Shown: piece by piece, positions 1-8,493 of the stretch
How the letters are laid out: each line of letters starts with the position of its first letter
How positions within the stretch are numbered: the first letter of the stretch is position 1
Origin: Gammaproteobacteria bacterium
Lineage (GTDB): Bacteria; Pseudomonadota; Gammaproteobacteria; Pseudomonadales; Azotimanducaceae
Length of the DNA: 21,685 bases
Assembly: GCA_002715785.1 (NCBI GenBank)
Contig: PBAA01000003.1
Location: forward strand, 20,191-41,875
Reading direction: 5' to 3'
The notes under the pieces: generated by a model
Database searches by the model: none
What the model was told of the DNA's origin: nothing
What the model saw: the letters and a program-made list of their open reading frames with translations, nothing else
Made by a program: the position numbers and the translations under genes

Positions 1-1724
1 ATACGATCCGATTCAAGCGCAGGGAAAAAGACGAACTTAACGGCGCCAAACGTGACGAGAGCAAACGCGACCAAAATAAGCCCTAGCCATGCCAGCATGG
101 CCAGCCATCGGCGAGACACAGCACGAGCAATCTTCGGAACGAGCCATTCGTCGCGAAACCTATTGACCCCATTACCAATTCTTTGCTGAAGCACATCCAA
201 CGGATAACGACTCCAATTCCCCGGATGGGCCAAATGGGCGGGCAAGATGAAAAACGCTTCAACCAGCGACATCGTCAATACAACAACAACAACGATGGAA
301 GCGTCTCGCATGATCTGTCCGAAAGTTCCGGAAACAAGAGCAAGCGCACCGAACGCTACCATCGTAGTCAACACTCCAACGAACACCGGCGCAAATACGC
401 CTTTCACGCCGTTTATCGATGCAAGAGCGCCCGTACGGCCTAATTCGCGTTCTGCCGCAATGTTTTCTCCGACAACCACTGCGTCATCCACGACCACTCC
501 GATCACGATGATCAGACCAAAAAGAGAGATCATATTGATGTTGACATCGAACGCATCGAAAAAAAGAAACGCCCCTAGGAAAGAAATTGGCACACCCATT
601 GCGACCCATATCGCCAGCCGAAGGTCCAACATCAAGACCAAAAAAAGAAAAACCAGCACAAAGCCGAGTAAGCCATTTTTCACAAGAAGACTGATCCGTG
701 ATTCGATAAGCACCGTCTGATCCGAAAGCACGGCGACATCAATTCCCTGCGGTGGCTCAAAAGTATTGAGCATCGCTCGAATGTCCGCCGCAATTCCGAT
801 GGCATCTTCCGTTTCTGATTTCTGTACCTTCACCACAACACTCTGCCGACCCTGGAACTGGTTAATTAGATCCAGATCTGCAAAGCCATCACGGATTCTC
901 GCTACATCGCGAAGTCGCAAGATGCTTCCATCAGGCGATGCCCGGAGAACGACGTCTTCGAACTCGCGCCCCGAAACGCGTTTCGCATTCGTACGCAAAA
1001 GCAAATCGCCGGCGTCCGTGCGCAGTTCGCCCGCGGATAGATTCAACGAGGACTCCCTCACGGCGGCCGCTACTTGACTCATCGACAAGTCGTAACGCCG
1101 CAGTGCTTCTTCGCTAACCTCAATGGCAATCTCGTAGTCACGCGCACCATCCATCGATACCAACGAAATACTTGGCAAGGCCAGCAACGCCTGTTCAAGC
1201 AACTCCGCGCCCTTGCGCAATTCCATCTCGCTACCTTCAGAAGAGACCACCAGTGCCATCACATCGCTGACCGTTTCCGCAATTACCACGTCCGGATTTT
1301 CGGCATCCAGAGGAGGGAAATCCGCTAAACGATCAACCGCGGTCTCTATGTCGTTACGAACTTTGACAACGTCCACGCGATCCTTCAGCTCAGCCGACAC
1401 AACGCCATAGTTTTCGATCGCCGTCGAACGGACGCGGTCCACGCCGTCAATACCGAGAATGGCCTCTTCCAAGCGACGCGTAATGCCTTCTTCGACTTCA
1501 CTTGGGGTGGCGCCCGGATACGGGACCGAAATGCTCGCGACCCCTAAATCGAGGGTCGGGAAAACTTGTGTCGTTAAATTTTTCCATGCAAAAAAACCGC
1601 CGATAAGCATGACCAACATGGTGAGGTTAGCTGCCACCGAGTTACCCGCGAAGGCGGCCAGTATGCGATCGCCACCCGACTTGCCGATCGCCTCATTCGA
1701 GATGCTAGATTCGATCTCACTCAT
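1..1724 (-). CDS. RND efflux transporter permease subunit, N-terminal 574 residues (cut by window edge)
   Basis: This is the inner-membrane, proton-driven pump of a tripartite RND efflux system; it exports unidentified small molecules with its adaptor, encoded just upstream. The minus frame stays open from the ATG at 1724 to the window edge, so about the first half of a roughly 1030-residue protein is present. Visible parts are a first membrane segment near residues 29-48, a periplasmic porter region, then closely spaced membrane helices. The fourth-helix signature VVVDDAVVVGE carries the paired aspartates at about 412-413, matching the proton-relay Asp407/Asp408 of AcrB. The start overlaps the adaptor stop by 8 bases (ATGAGTGA), which indicates translational coupling. 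Family assignment is firm; substrate cannot be deduced. Long plus-strand ORFs here are antisense shadows. Confidence 0.93.
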   Translation of the reverse strand, partial: MSEIESSISNEAIGKSGGDRILAAFAGNSVAANLTMLVMLIGGFFAWKNLTTQVFPTLDLGVASISVPYPGATPSEVEEGITRRLEEAILGIDGVDRVRSTAIENYGVVSAELKDRVDVVKVRNDIETAVDRLADFPPLDAENPDVVIAETVSDVMALVVSSEGSEMELRKGAELLEQALLALPSISLVSMDGARDYEIAIEVSEEALRRYDLSMSQVAAAVRESSLNLSAGELRTDAGDLLLRTNAKRVSGREFEDVVLRASPDGSILRLRDVARIRDGFADLDLINQFQGRQSVVVKVQKSETEDAIGIAADIRAMLNTFEPPQGIDVAVLSDQTVLIESRISLLVKNGLLGFVLVFLFLVLMLDLRLAIWVAMGVPISFLGAFLFFDAFDVNINMISLFGLIIVIGVVVDDAVVVGENIAAERELGRTGALASINGVKGVFAPVFVGVLTTMVAFGALALVSGTFGQIMRDASIVVVVVLTMSLVEAFFILPAHLAHPGNWSRYPLDVLQQRIGNGVNRFRDEWLVPKIARAVSRRWLAMLAWLGLILVAFALVTFGAVKFVFFPALESDR

Positions 1725-2880
1725 CAGGCGATTCAACCGTCACGGCACGCACGCGCATACCCATATAGGCGGATGGAACAACGCCGACCACAATCCCTTG
1801 GCCGTAGTCGAAGGCGTCAACCAGCAGGCCGTTCATCGAACGACTTCGAATAACGGGTGACACGCTAGCCAACTTGTTACCAATAACGATCCATATGCTA
1901 CCGCCACCCTGTTCAGCGGCTTCCGGAATTTCAAACGACTCATTTACGGTCGGACCGATTACCTTGACATCGATAAACGTTCCCGGAGATACGTTGGGAT
2001 TACCTTTGAACCGCAAATAGAGTTTGGAGAATCTAGTTCGTTCATCCAATTCGGCAGCTACCCTTTCGACCATCGCTGAATAGCCGATAGCATCTTTTGT
2101 TACCCCCCTTCCGACGTAGACAAATGCTTCGCGGCCCTCCACCGGTAAAAGATTCTGCAATTCGTCTTGTCCCAGAGGCACAGTGACTTCAAGGGAGTCA
2201 AGCGCGAACACCCGCCCAAACGACTGTCCCCGAGACAGCATTTGGCCAACTTCTGCCACACTAGACGTCACTTTACCGGCAAACGGCATCGTCATCTGAG
2301 TTCGAGAAAGATCGAGCTTCGCCGCGGACGCTCTCGCCTCCGCCGACATTAATTGCGCTTGCGCTTGGCCTATTTGAGGCTCTCTCGCGACCAACGCCGG
2401 AACGGGCTCTCCGGGATGCAGAAGCGCGTAATTCCTGCTCGCGACTTCTCCTTCAGTTTGTTGCAAAAGTAAATTCGAAGCCGCCCCCACGACTTCCGCA
2501 TTCGCCTGATCCAGTGCAAGACGAAAATCGCTCTCATCAATCCCGATAAGGACTTCCCCTGCTGCAAAAGATCCGCCAGCTCGAAGCGCTCTCGATACCA
2601 TGACGATTCGACCTGAAACTTCGGGTATCAACTCAATGTAATTCCGAACGTTGATCGTTCCGGTCGCTTCAACGATTACGTCTCGAGCCATCGGTTCAGG
2701 CGCAAAAATCCCCACGATGGGTAACTCACCCTCATCGCTGTACTCATCAGCGACAGGACTAGGGCTTGATACGTCGCGCATCGTCAGCGCCACGAAAATC
2801 AGCACAAGAACGAAAGCGCTAATCCCCGCGATCTGTAGAACCCCCGCCACTGAAAAACCTCGCTTTTTCTCACCGTCCAC
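1717..2880 (-). CDS. RND efflux periplasmic adaptor subunit (HlyD/AcrA membrane fusion protein family)
   Basis: This 387-residue protein would link the inner-membrane pump encoded next to it with an outer-membrane channel, which is not in the window. A single N-terminal membrane anchor spans about residues 13-33 (LQIAGISAFVLVLIFVAL), followed by a periplasmic part. The biotinyl-lipoyl-like half motif reads IELIPEVSGRIV near residues 81-92, then a helical hairpin rich in Ala, Gln and Glu, then the second lipoyl half and a beta-barrel domain. The start is a GTG at 2880; an in-frame stop lies 21 bases upstream and a GGGGA about 11 bases before the GTG can serve as ribosome binding site. The permease follows with an 8-base overlap, so the pair is one operon. 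Length fits the family. Confidence 0.93.
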   Translation of the reverse strand: MDGEKKRGFSVAGVLQIAGISAFVLVLIFVALTMRDVSSPSPVADEYSDEGELPIVGIFAPEPMARDVIVEATGTINVRNYIELIPEVSGRIVMVSRALRAGGSFAAGEVLIGIDESDFRLALDQANAEVVGAASNLLLQQTEGEVASRNYALLHPGEPVPALVAREPQIGQAQAQLMSAEARASAAKLDLSRTQMTMPFAGKVTSSVAEVGQMLSRGQSFGRVFALDSLEVTVPLGQDELQNLLPVEGREAFVYVGRGVTKDAIGYSAMVERVAAELDERTRFSKLYLRFKGNPNVSPGTFIDVKVIGPTVNESFEIPEAAEQGGGSIWIVIGNKLASVSPVIRSRSMNGLLVDAFDYGQGIVVGVVPSAYMGMRVRAVTVESPDE

Positions 2881-2988
2881 GATGACTAATTTCCCCGACT
2901 AGGCAGACGACGATTCGTCAACCGCAATAGTTTTTGGTCAATCATAGATTCCAGATCCATCGTGGTATTCGCGTTGTTGAATTACGCA

Positions 2989-3011
2989 GCGCCACTCCAC
3001 TTATGGGGCGC
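2989..3011 (-). other. hairpin just after the NIPSNAP gene, possible weak terminator
   Basis: The arms GCGCC (2989-2993) and GGCGC (3007-3011) can pair immediately downstream of the NIPSNAP stop codon on the minus strand. There is no U tract after it, so it is not a convincing intrinsic terminator. It could be an mRNA 3'-end stabiliser, or chance. The rest of the 134-base gap up to the adaptor gene shows no clear promoter. Confidence 0.2.
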
Positions 3012-3014
3012 AAG

Positions 3015-3335
3015 TTATTGGGTGACCGAGCGCGGCGTAGGAATAATCCGTTGGACGTTGATACCCTCCCGGTCCATCAACTCGCTCACACGCGGTGCGA
3101 ACGATGTTTTCCACTCGTCACTCTCATAAACTGCCGCATAAAGCTGTTCCCGTTCGGCTTCGGAATTAAACCGGCGCATCCATACATAAGTCGTCGGATC
3201 CTCTTCACCACGAAAACTCCCCGTAATCACCATCCCTCTTCCAACTTGAAAGGGAATGATTTCCGACTCCATTAATTCGACGAACGCATCCATTTTCCCG
3301 TCAACAATTTTGTACTGTCTTAACTCATAGAACAT
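3015..3335 (-). CDS. NIPSNAP family protein
   Basis: A 106-residue single-domain protein of the NIPSNAP family, a ferredoxin-like dimeric alpha/beta barrel fold. The opening MFYELRQYKI is the family hallmark: a first beta strand with Y-E-L-R, then a helix containing F-V-E-L-M. The central Y-V-W-M-R-R-F strand followed by S-E-A-E-R-E is also characteristic. The biochemical role of bacterial NIPSNAPs is not established; related alpha/beta-barrel proteins bind or oxidise small molecules. It is probably cytosolic, with no signal peptide. An AGGGA ribosome binding site lies within and just after the stop codon of a doubtful small ORF, 9 bases before this ATG. It appears to be the distal gene of the ileS-GST cluster. 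Confidence 0.85.
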   Translation of the reverse strand: MFYELRQYKIVDGKMDAFVELMESEIIPFQVGRGMVITGSFRGEEDPTTYVWMRRFNSEAEREQLYAAVYESDEWKTSFAPRVSELMDREGINVQRIIPTPRSVTQ

Positions 3336-3344
3336 TTAGTTTCC

Positions 3345-3488
3345 CTAATAATAATGGCGCAACGCGCTAGCGGTGAATCCCTCCAACAACATGGTATTCC
3401 CCGTTTCTGCGATGAACGGACCATCGCATACTGCCTTCATCTCCCTCTCTCTACGCTCCAAGGCAAGAGCAACGCTGGAACGCCCCAT
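3345..3488 (-). CDS. possible small ORF, 47 residues, in the GST reading frame downstream of its stop
   Basis: After the GST stop (TAA, 3525-3527) the same minus-strand frame stays open for 59 codons to a TAG at 3345-3347. The first ATG in it, at 3488, would give 47 residues starting MGRSSVALALERREREMKAV and ending SALRHYY. I do not recognise it. It fills almost the whole gap between GST and NIPSNAP, and its stop codon overlaps the NIPSNAP ribosome binding site. It may be a small coupled gene, a relic of a longer C-terminus, or chance. No strong ribosome binding site precedes the ATG. Confidence 0.3.
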   Translation of the reverse strand: MGRSSVALALERREREMKAVCDGPFIAETGNTMLLEGFTASALRHYY

Positions 3489-3524
3489 GCCAGTATCAAG
3501 CTCTCCAATGATGATACGACGTCC

Positions 3525-4178
3525 TTAGGTCGTAACGATCGCCGCACCGCCTTTTTTCACTAGGTCTGCGCGTCCCGGCGACGGCGGGATGTTGGCACCC
3601 CGTTCGCATGCGGGTCGATTTAGCATTTGATCCATCCACCTCGATAGGTTGTCGAGTCCTTCAATGGGGATGCGTGCCCACTTGTAACTTCGGATCCAGG
3701 ACCAGTTGGCAATGTCCGCAATTGAAAAATCATTTACAAGCCATTCACGTCCCTCCAACCGGCGATCGAGAACTTCGTAAAGTCTTCGTGACTCGTTAAT
3801 GTATCGATCCTTGGCAGCGGGAATATCCTCCGGAAAATAACGCACAAAGACCACTGCCTGACCTTGCATCGGTCCGATACCTGCCATCTGGAACATCAAC
3901 CACTGAATCACTTCCGATCGACCTTTGGCGTCTCGAGGCATCAACTTCCCCGTTTTCTCGGCGAGGTAGAGCATGATGGCACCTGATTCAAAAACCGCGA
4001 ACCCCTCGTCGACGATTGCCGGTATACGGCCATTCGGATTGATGTTGAGATAGCTCTCTTCCTGCTGCTCACCTGCTGACAAGTTGACGGTTCGCAGTCG
4101 GTAATCAAGCCCCATCTCTTCAAGCGTCATGGCCACTTTCCATCCGTTGGGCGTGGGCGATGTATAGAATTCCAACAT
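3525..4178 (-). CDS. glutathione S-transferase, YfcG/YghU-like (Nu class)
   Basis: A 217-residue cytosolic glutathione transferase, probably acting as a glutathione-dependent disulfide reductase or peroxide-detoxifying enzyme. The N-terminal thioredoxin-fold domain has T-S-P-T-P-N-G-W-K near residues 6-14, the conserved P-N-G-R-I-P-A-I cis-proline segment near 50-57 and the glutathione-contacting F-E-S-G-A at about 65-69. The T-P-N-G-W-K string is typical of the YfcG/YghU group. An all-helical C-terminal domain follows, ending with P-P-S-P-G. A longer ORF could begin at a TTG at 4184, but the ATG at 4178 lies two bases after the ileS stop and follows GGAG, and it matches the usual family start. 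Operon position directly behind ileS suggests co-transcription. Confidence 0.9.
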   Translation of the reverse strand: MLEFYTSPTPNGWKVAMTLEEMGLDYRLRTVNLSAGEQQEESYLNINPNGRIPAIVDEGFAVFESGAIMLYLAEKTGKLMPRDAKGRSEVIQWLMFQMAGIGPMQGQAVVFVRYFPEDIPAAKDRYINESRRLYEVLDRRLEGREWLVNDFSIADIANWSWIRSYKWARIPIEGLDNLSRWMDQMLNRPACERGANIPPSPGRADLVKKGGAAIVTT

Positions 4179-4180
4179 GA

Positions 4181-7100
4181 TCAATTCATCTCCATTACTG
4201 AGATATCGAACCCCAACCGCAAGCCATCGATCTCGGCGTCGAACTGTTGAGTGGTCCCCCGTTCGAATTCGGTTGCTAGCGTTTCACCAGCAACGTATTC
4301 AGCGTGTGTGCTGAGCGCTTCGAGCACGCGTTCATCGCCCGAGTACACCAGTCTGATTCTGTCCGATATTTCCAACCCTGCTTCTCGCCGCGCTCGTTGA
4401 ATCCGGTTAACGGCTTCCCGCGCGTACCCTTCCACCACAAGTTCGTCATTGAGCTCGCAAACTAGGTCAATCGATATTAATCGATCCGTAATCACGTTAG
4501 TCCCGGATTTCGCTTCTCGAAACACCTGAATCTCTTCCGCCGAAAAACGTTCTCCATCGAGCGTAATCTCATTCTCGTCGTGAAAGTTCGAAATATCATC
4601 GGGAGTCATTGACTCGATCAACCCCTGATATTGCTTCATTCGCTTTCCTAGACGCTTTCCCAACACCGGAAAATTGGGTTTCGCATACAACTCGATGTAG
4701 TCGCGCTCTTTGGTCACGTATCTGACCTCCTTCACATTGAGCTCCGAGCGCACGTAGTCCTCCAGTCCTCGAACCGCGTTCAGAATGTCGCGATCGCGAT
4801 GGATAATCGTCAATAGGGATAGTGGGGTGCGTAGGTTGATCTTTACTTCTTCTCGTTTTCGCCGGCCCAACAAAACCACCTGCTGCATCCGTGCCACCGC
4901 ATCTTCAAGGTCACGATGAATCTCCGAGCTATCAGCTTCCGGGTAGCTGCACAAATGAACCGACGAGGGCTTGGGTCGCTCTTCAGCTAGCGCCGAAATC
5001 TGTCGGTAAACGTGCTCCGAAAGAAAAGGCGCAAATGGAGCCATAGCAATGGAAAGTTCCCGCACGGCGCGGTATAGCGTCGAGTACGCAGCGATTTTGT
5101 CTGCCGTAATGTCGACCCCCCAGTATCGCGAACGATTCAATCGTATATACCAATTCGTCAGGTCCTCGATGAAGTCGAATAGCTTGGGGACTACGTTATA
5201 GAGACGATATTGTTCCATCTCGTTGCGAATTCCGGCTTTCAGGGTCTGTAGTCTAGAAAGGATCCATTGGTCCAGGATATTGCTACCGACGTAGTCGCCT
5301 TTATCAGGCGTCCAATGATCAATCGACGCATAGGTCTGAAGAAACGCAAACGCGTTGTACCAGGGCAGCAACGCTCGTCGAGCCATGTCCCGAACGCCAT
5401 TATCCGCAAAACGCTGTTCTTCACCTCGAACTAGGCCGGAATTGATGAGATAGAGCCTAAGTGCGTCTGCACCATACGTTTCCATGAGATCGCCTGGCGG
5501 GGTGTAATTTCGTTGGCTCTTGGACATCTTCTTTCCGTCTTCTGCCATCACAATTCCGTTGACGATCACATTGCGAAAAGCGGGTTTTTCGTACAACGCG
5601 GCCGCAAGTACGGTAAGCGTGTAAAACCAGCCACGGGTTTGATCCAGCCCCTCAGCGATAAACTCAGCCGGGAAGCCTTGTTCGAAAACTTTTTCGTTCT
5701 CGAACGGATAGTGCAACTGGGCATACGGCATTGACCCCGACTCGAACCAACAATCAAGTACTTCCTCCACCCGACGGTACACGCCTTCTTCACCGTCCAA
5801 TTTGAACTCCAGGGGATCAACGAATTCGCGATGTAAATCTTCAACGCGTTGGCCGCTAAGTTGTTCGAGCTCGTCGATCGAGCCAATACAAATTCGATTA
5901 CCGGAAATCTCGTTTTCCCAGATCGGGAGTGGAGTTCCCCAGACGCGATTACGCGAAATCGCCCAGTCAATGGCCGAACCTAGCCAGTGACCAAATCGAC
6001 CATCCTTAATGTGTCCTGGTACCCAGAGAATTTGTTCGTTTGCGGCAACTAAGTCACCGACGAAGTCTGTTACGCGCACGAACCATGAGGGCACGGCTCG
6101 ATAGATTAGCGGGGTATCAGACCGATAGCAGAACGGGTAATTGTGTTGGATCGTTTCTTGATCCCATAGGGCTTCCGACTCCTTAAGGAACTGAATAATG
6201 TCCTTATCAGCATCCTTCACTTGCATTCCAGCGAAATCGCTCACGTCATCGGTGAACCGACCGCCCATCGTGACCGGGCAAACGAACGCATCGATGCCAT
6301 TCGCCAGGAGAACACGATAATCGTCCTCACCAAACGCGGGAGCTTGATGGACGATCCCGGTACCTTCATCAGTGGTGACGTAATCATCAGCCACCACGAC
6401 AAACGCCCCCCGCTCGGCTTCAGAATGAAAATACTCAAACAACGGCAGGTATTTCCTACCCACTAGGTCGGAACCGCGTACGCGGTTTTCAACAGTCAGC
6501 TGGTGTGCGGCGCCATACTCCTCGAGGCGTGCTTCGGCTAGATAAATGCGTCGGCTCGTTACCTGATCGGTAACCTCCACGTAATCGATATCTGCTCCCA
6601 CGCACAAGGCGAGGTTCGAAGGTAAAGTCCAAGGCGTCGTCGTCCACGCCGCAACATAAGCGTCGTCGTCCACGAGTCGAAACAGTACGGTAATCGCTGG
6701 GTCCTGAACGTCCTTGTAATTTGACGTTGCCTCGAAGTTCGCGAGGACGGTTTCGAGGGCGGTAGAAACCGGCATCACTTTCTGACCGCGGTAAATTAGG
6801 TTCTTCTCCCATAGCTGCTTCACGACCCACCAGACAGATTCCATGTACCAAGCGTCCATCGTCTTGTAGTCGTTATCAAAATCGACCCAACGGCCAATAC
6901 GCGTGATGATGGTGCGCCACTGATCAACATACTTTTCGACGATGCCCCGACATTCGGCGTTGTAACCGGCAACTCCTAGTTTCGCGATTGCATCCTGAGC
7001 CGATATGCCGAGTTGCTTATTAATTTCCTGTTCGATCGGCAACCCGTGGCAATCCCAACCGAACCGGCGCAATACATATCGACCTCTCATCGTCCAGTAG

Positions 7101-7315
7101 CGCGGTACAACGTCCTTGATGATCGAAGCAAGTAAATTTCCATGGTGCGGAAGGCCCGTGGCAAACGGAGGACCGTCATAGAAAATGTACGGCTTTTTAT
7201 CCTTCGTGAATTCCAATGATTTCTCGAACACCCTTTCTTCTTCCCAGAGAGAAAGGATGTCGTGCTCCATCTTCACGAAGGGAAAGGACGATGAATATTC
7301 GGCTGACTCTGCCAT
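4181..7315 (-). CDS. ileS: isoleucyl-tRNA synthetase, type 2 (eukaryote-like IleRS)
   Basis: This cytosolic class I enzyme charges tRNA-Ile with isoleucine. The chosen start, ATG 7315, gives 1044 residues and has GGAG eight bases upstream; the frame can be extended to 7378 but that extra part looks unconserved. The catalytic opening D-G-P-P-F-A-T-G-L-P is followed by HHGN at residues 57-60 in place of HIGH. The CP1 editing domain contains TTTPWTLPSN. K-M-S-K-S sits at residues 596-600, followed by QRNYTPP. The anticodon-binding helical domain and a long C-terminal extension follow. The sequence style (FATGLPH, KDVVPRYWTM) belongs to type 2 IleRS, a group often naturally insensitive to mupirocin (family knowledge, not shown here). 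It leads a minus-strand cluster with GST two bases downstream. Confidence 0.96.
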   Translation of the reverse strand: MAESAEYSSSFPFVKMEHDILSLWEEERVFEKSLEFTKDKKPYIFYDGPPFATGLPHHGNLLASIIKDVVPRYWTMRGRYVLRRFGWDCHGLPIEQEINKQLGISAQDAIAKLGVAGYNAECRGIVEKYVDQWRTIITRIGRWVDFDNDYKTMDAWYMESVWWVVKQLWEKNLIYRGQKVMPVSTALETVLANFEATSNYKDVQDPAITVLFRLVDDDAYVAAWTTTPWTLPSNLALCVGADIDYVEVTDQVTSRRIYLAEARLEEYGAAHQLTVENRVRGSDLVGRKYLPLFEYFHSEAERGAFVVVADDYVTTDEGTGIVHQAPAFGEDDYRVLLANGIDAFVCPVTMGGRFTDDVSDFAGMQVKDADKDIIQFLKESEALWDQETIQHNYPFCYRSDTPLIYRAVPSWFVRVTDFVGDLVAANEQILWVPGHIKDGRFGHWLGSAIDWAISRNRVWGTPLPIWENEISGNRICIGSIDELEQLSGQRVEDLHREFVDPLEFKLDGEEGVYRRVEEVLDCWFESGSMPYAQLHYPFENEKVFEQGFPAEFIAEGLDQTRGWFYTLTVLAAALYEKPAFRNVIVNGIVMAEDGKKMSKSQRNYTPPGDLMETYGADALRLYLINSGLVRGEEQRFADNGVRDMARRALLPWYNAFAFLQTYASIDHWTPDKGDYVGSNILDQWILSRLQTLKAGIRNEMEQYRLYNVVPKLFDFIEDLTNWYIRLNRSRYWGVDITADKIAAYSTLYRAVRELSIAMAPFAPFLSEHVYRQISALAEERPKPSSVHLCSYPEADSSEIHRDLEDAVARMQQVVLLGRRKREEVKINLRTPLSLLTIIHRDRDILNAVRGLEDYVRSELNVKEVRYVTKERDYIELYAKPNFPVLGKRLGKRMKQYQGLIESMTPDDISNFHDENEITLDGERFSAEEIQVFREAKSGTNVITDRLISIDLVCELNDELVVEGYAREAVNRIQRARREAGLEISDRIRLVYSGDERVLEALSTHAEYVAGETLATEFERGTTQQFDAEIDGLRLGFDISVMEMN

Positions 7316-7471
7316 GCTTGCCGCTCCGTGAAGTTCAGTGCCCATGTTCAAGGTTCTTGCCGCAGTTCGGCAACTCACCTTTGACCCTTTCGCCCAAACC
7401 GTATTGGGATTGGTGTCGGGATAGACAGAACGCTACGTCACCGCAAATTTCTGAATACCATGAGGGCGCGC

Positions 7472-7500
7472 ATTTTAGCTGCGGATAAATTGCAATCCAA
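7472..7500 (-). promoter_or_regulatory. candidate sigma-70-type promoter for ileS
   Basis: On the minus strand TTGGAT (7495-7500) is followed after exactly 17 bases by TAAAAT (7472-7477), five of six matches to a -10 box. Transcription would begin near 7465, leaving a leader of about 150 bases before the ileS ATG. The -35 box is weak. The 232-base gap between ileS and the divergent oxidoreductase gene holds no other clear signal. Confidence 0.35.
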
Positions 7501-7547
7501 CTTGCTCGCGACTAGTGTCGTCGATCCAACCGCGGAAGGGCTAGTAG

Positions 7548-8414
7548 ATGAAATTAGGAATCGTCTTTCCACATCACGAAATGGGCAACGATCCCGGGGC
7601 AATTAAGGCATACGCACAAGGCGCGGAGGCTATGGGTGCAGACCACATGTTGATCTACGACCACGTCCTGGGCGCGGACCCGAATCGGCCAGGTGGGTGG
7701 AGGGGTCCTTATGACAAAGACATTGCCTTCCATGAACCCTTTACTGTTTTTTCGTTCATGGCGGCCGTGACCGAGAAAATCGTGTTTGCCACATCAGTCT
7801 TGATCTTACCGCAGCGCCAAACTGCCCTCGTCGCCAAACAAGCAACGGAGCTCGCAATTTTGTCTAACTACCGTTTCCGGTTGGGCATTGGTACCGGTTG
7901 GAACGAAGTGGAATACGAAGCTCTCGACGTTCCCTTCGCCGCTCGAGGCAAAAGGCAAGCCGAACAGATCGAATTACTCCGTAATCTTTGGGAATCCGAC
8001 AATCTAACCTTTAACGGCGATTTCCATACGGTTACTCAAGCGAGCATCCTGCCAAGACCAGCGCATCCGATTCCCATTTGGTTTGGCGGCATCGCCCCCG
8101 CGTTGCTTTCGAGGTGTGCACGTATGGGGGATGGTTGGTTCCCACTTGGCGGGCCGAACGAAGCGTCCGCGACCGCCATTGAAACCATCAAGAAGGAACG
8201 CGAGGAAGCTGGCTTGGCGTGGGACGGTTTCGGCATCCAAGCGCAGGCCCAATTTGCCGGCGGGACGCCCGAACGTTGGCAAAAGCATGCCGACCGCTGG
8301 CGCACGCTAGGCTGCACTCACATGGCCGTCGCCACTCACAATGCCGGCAATCAATCGGTCGACGATCACCTCGCCTCGGCGCAACAGTACTTCGATGCCG
8401 TCAATCCTTCTTAG
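7548..8414 (+). CDS. luciferase-like (LLM class) flavin oxidoreductase, probably F420-dependent
   Basis: A 288-residue TIM-barrel protein of the bacterial luciferase-like superfamily. Members transfer hydride with FMN or coenzyme F420. Diagnostic stretches are the N-terminal K-L-G-I-V-F-P, the YDHVLG loop near residue 40, the strand T-S-V-L-I-L-P-Q-R near 85-93, the motif G-I-G-T-G-W-N near 118-124 and the C-terminal P-I-P-I-W-F-G-G near 179-186. This arrangement resembles the TIGR03619-type subgroup commonly annotated as F420-dependent, but cofactor choice cannot be proved from sequence alone, and no F420 synthesis gene is present here. The start has GGAAGGG about 8 bases upstream. The substrate is unknown. 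Confidence 0.85.
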   Translation: MKLGIVFPHHEMGNDPGAIKAYAQGAEAMGADHMLIYDHVLGADPNRPGGWRGPYDKDIAFHEPFTVFSFMAAVTEKIVFATSVLILPQRQTALVAKQATELAILSNYRFRLGIGTGWNEVEYEALDVPFAARGKRQAEQIELLRNLWESDNLTFNGDFHTVTQASILPRPAHPIPIWFGGIAPALLSRCARMGDGWFPLGGPNEASATAIETIKKEREEAGLAWDGFGIQAQAQFAGGTPERWQKHADRWRTLGCTHMAVATHNAGNQSVDDHLASAQQYFDAVNPS

Positions 8415-8493
8415 CTCAACGGTTAACGCTCGACCTGAGAACAGGAAATAACGTCGGCAGATTTGGGCGGGCACCGCGGTATCATCCTATGTG

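Noticed and set aside
247..1077. Plus-strand ORFs rich in Thr, Arg and Ser antisense to the RND permease
   Set aside because: They lie opposite a clear RND permease frame and show the low-complexity composition of antisense shadows.
5566..5970. 134-residue minus-strand ORF inside ileS
   Set aside because: Fully contained in the ileS coding sequence in another frame, without recognisable domain or ribosome binding site.
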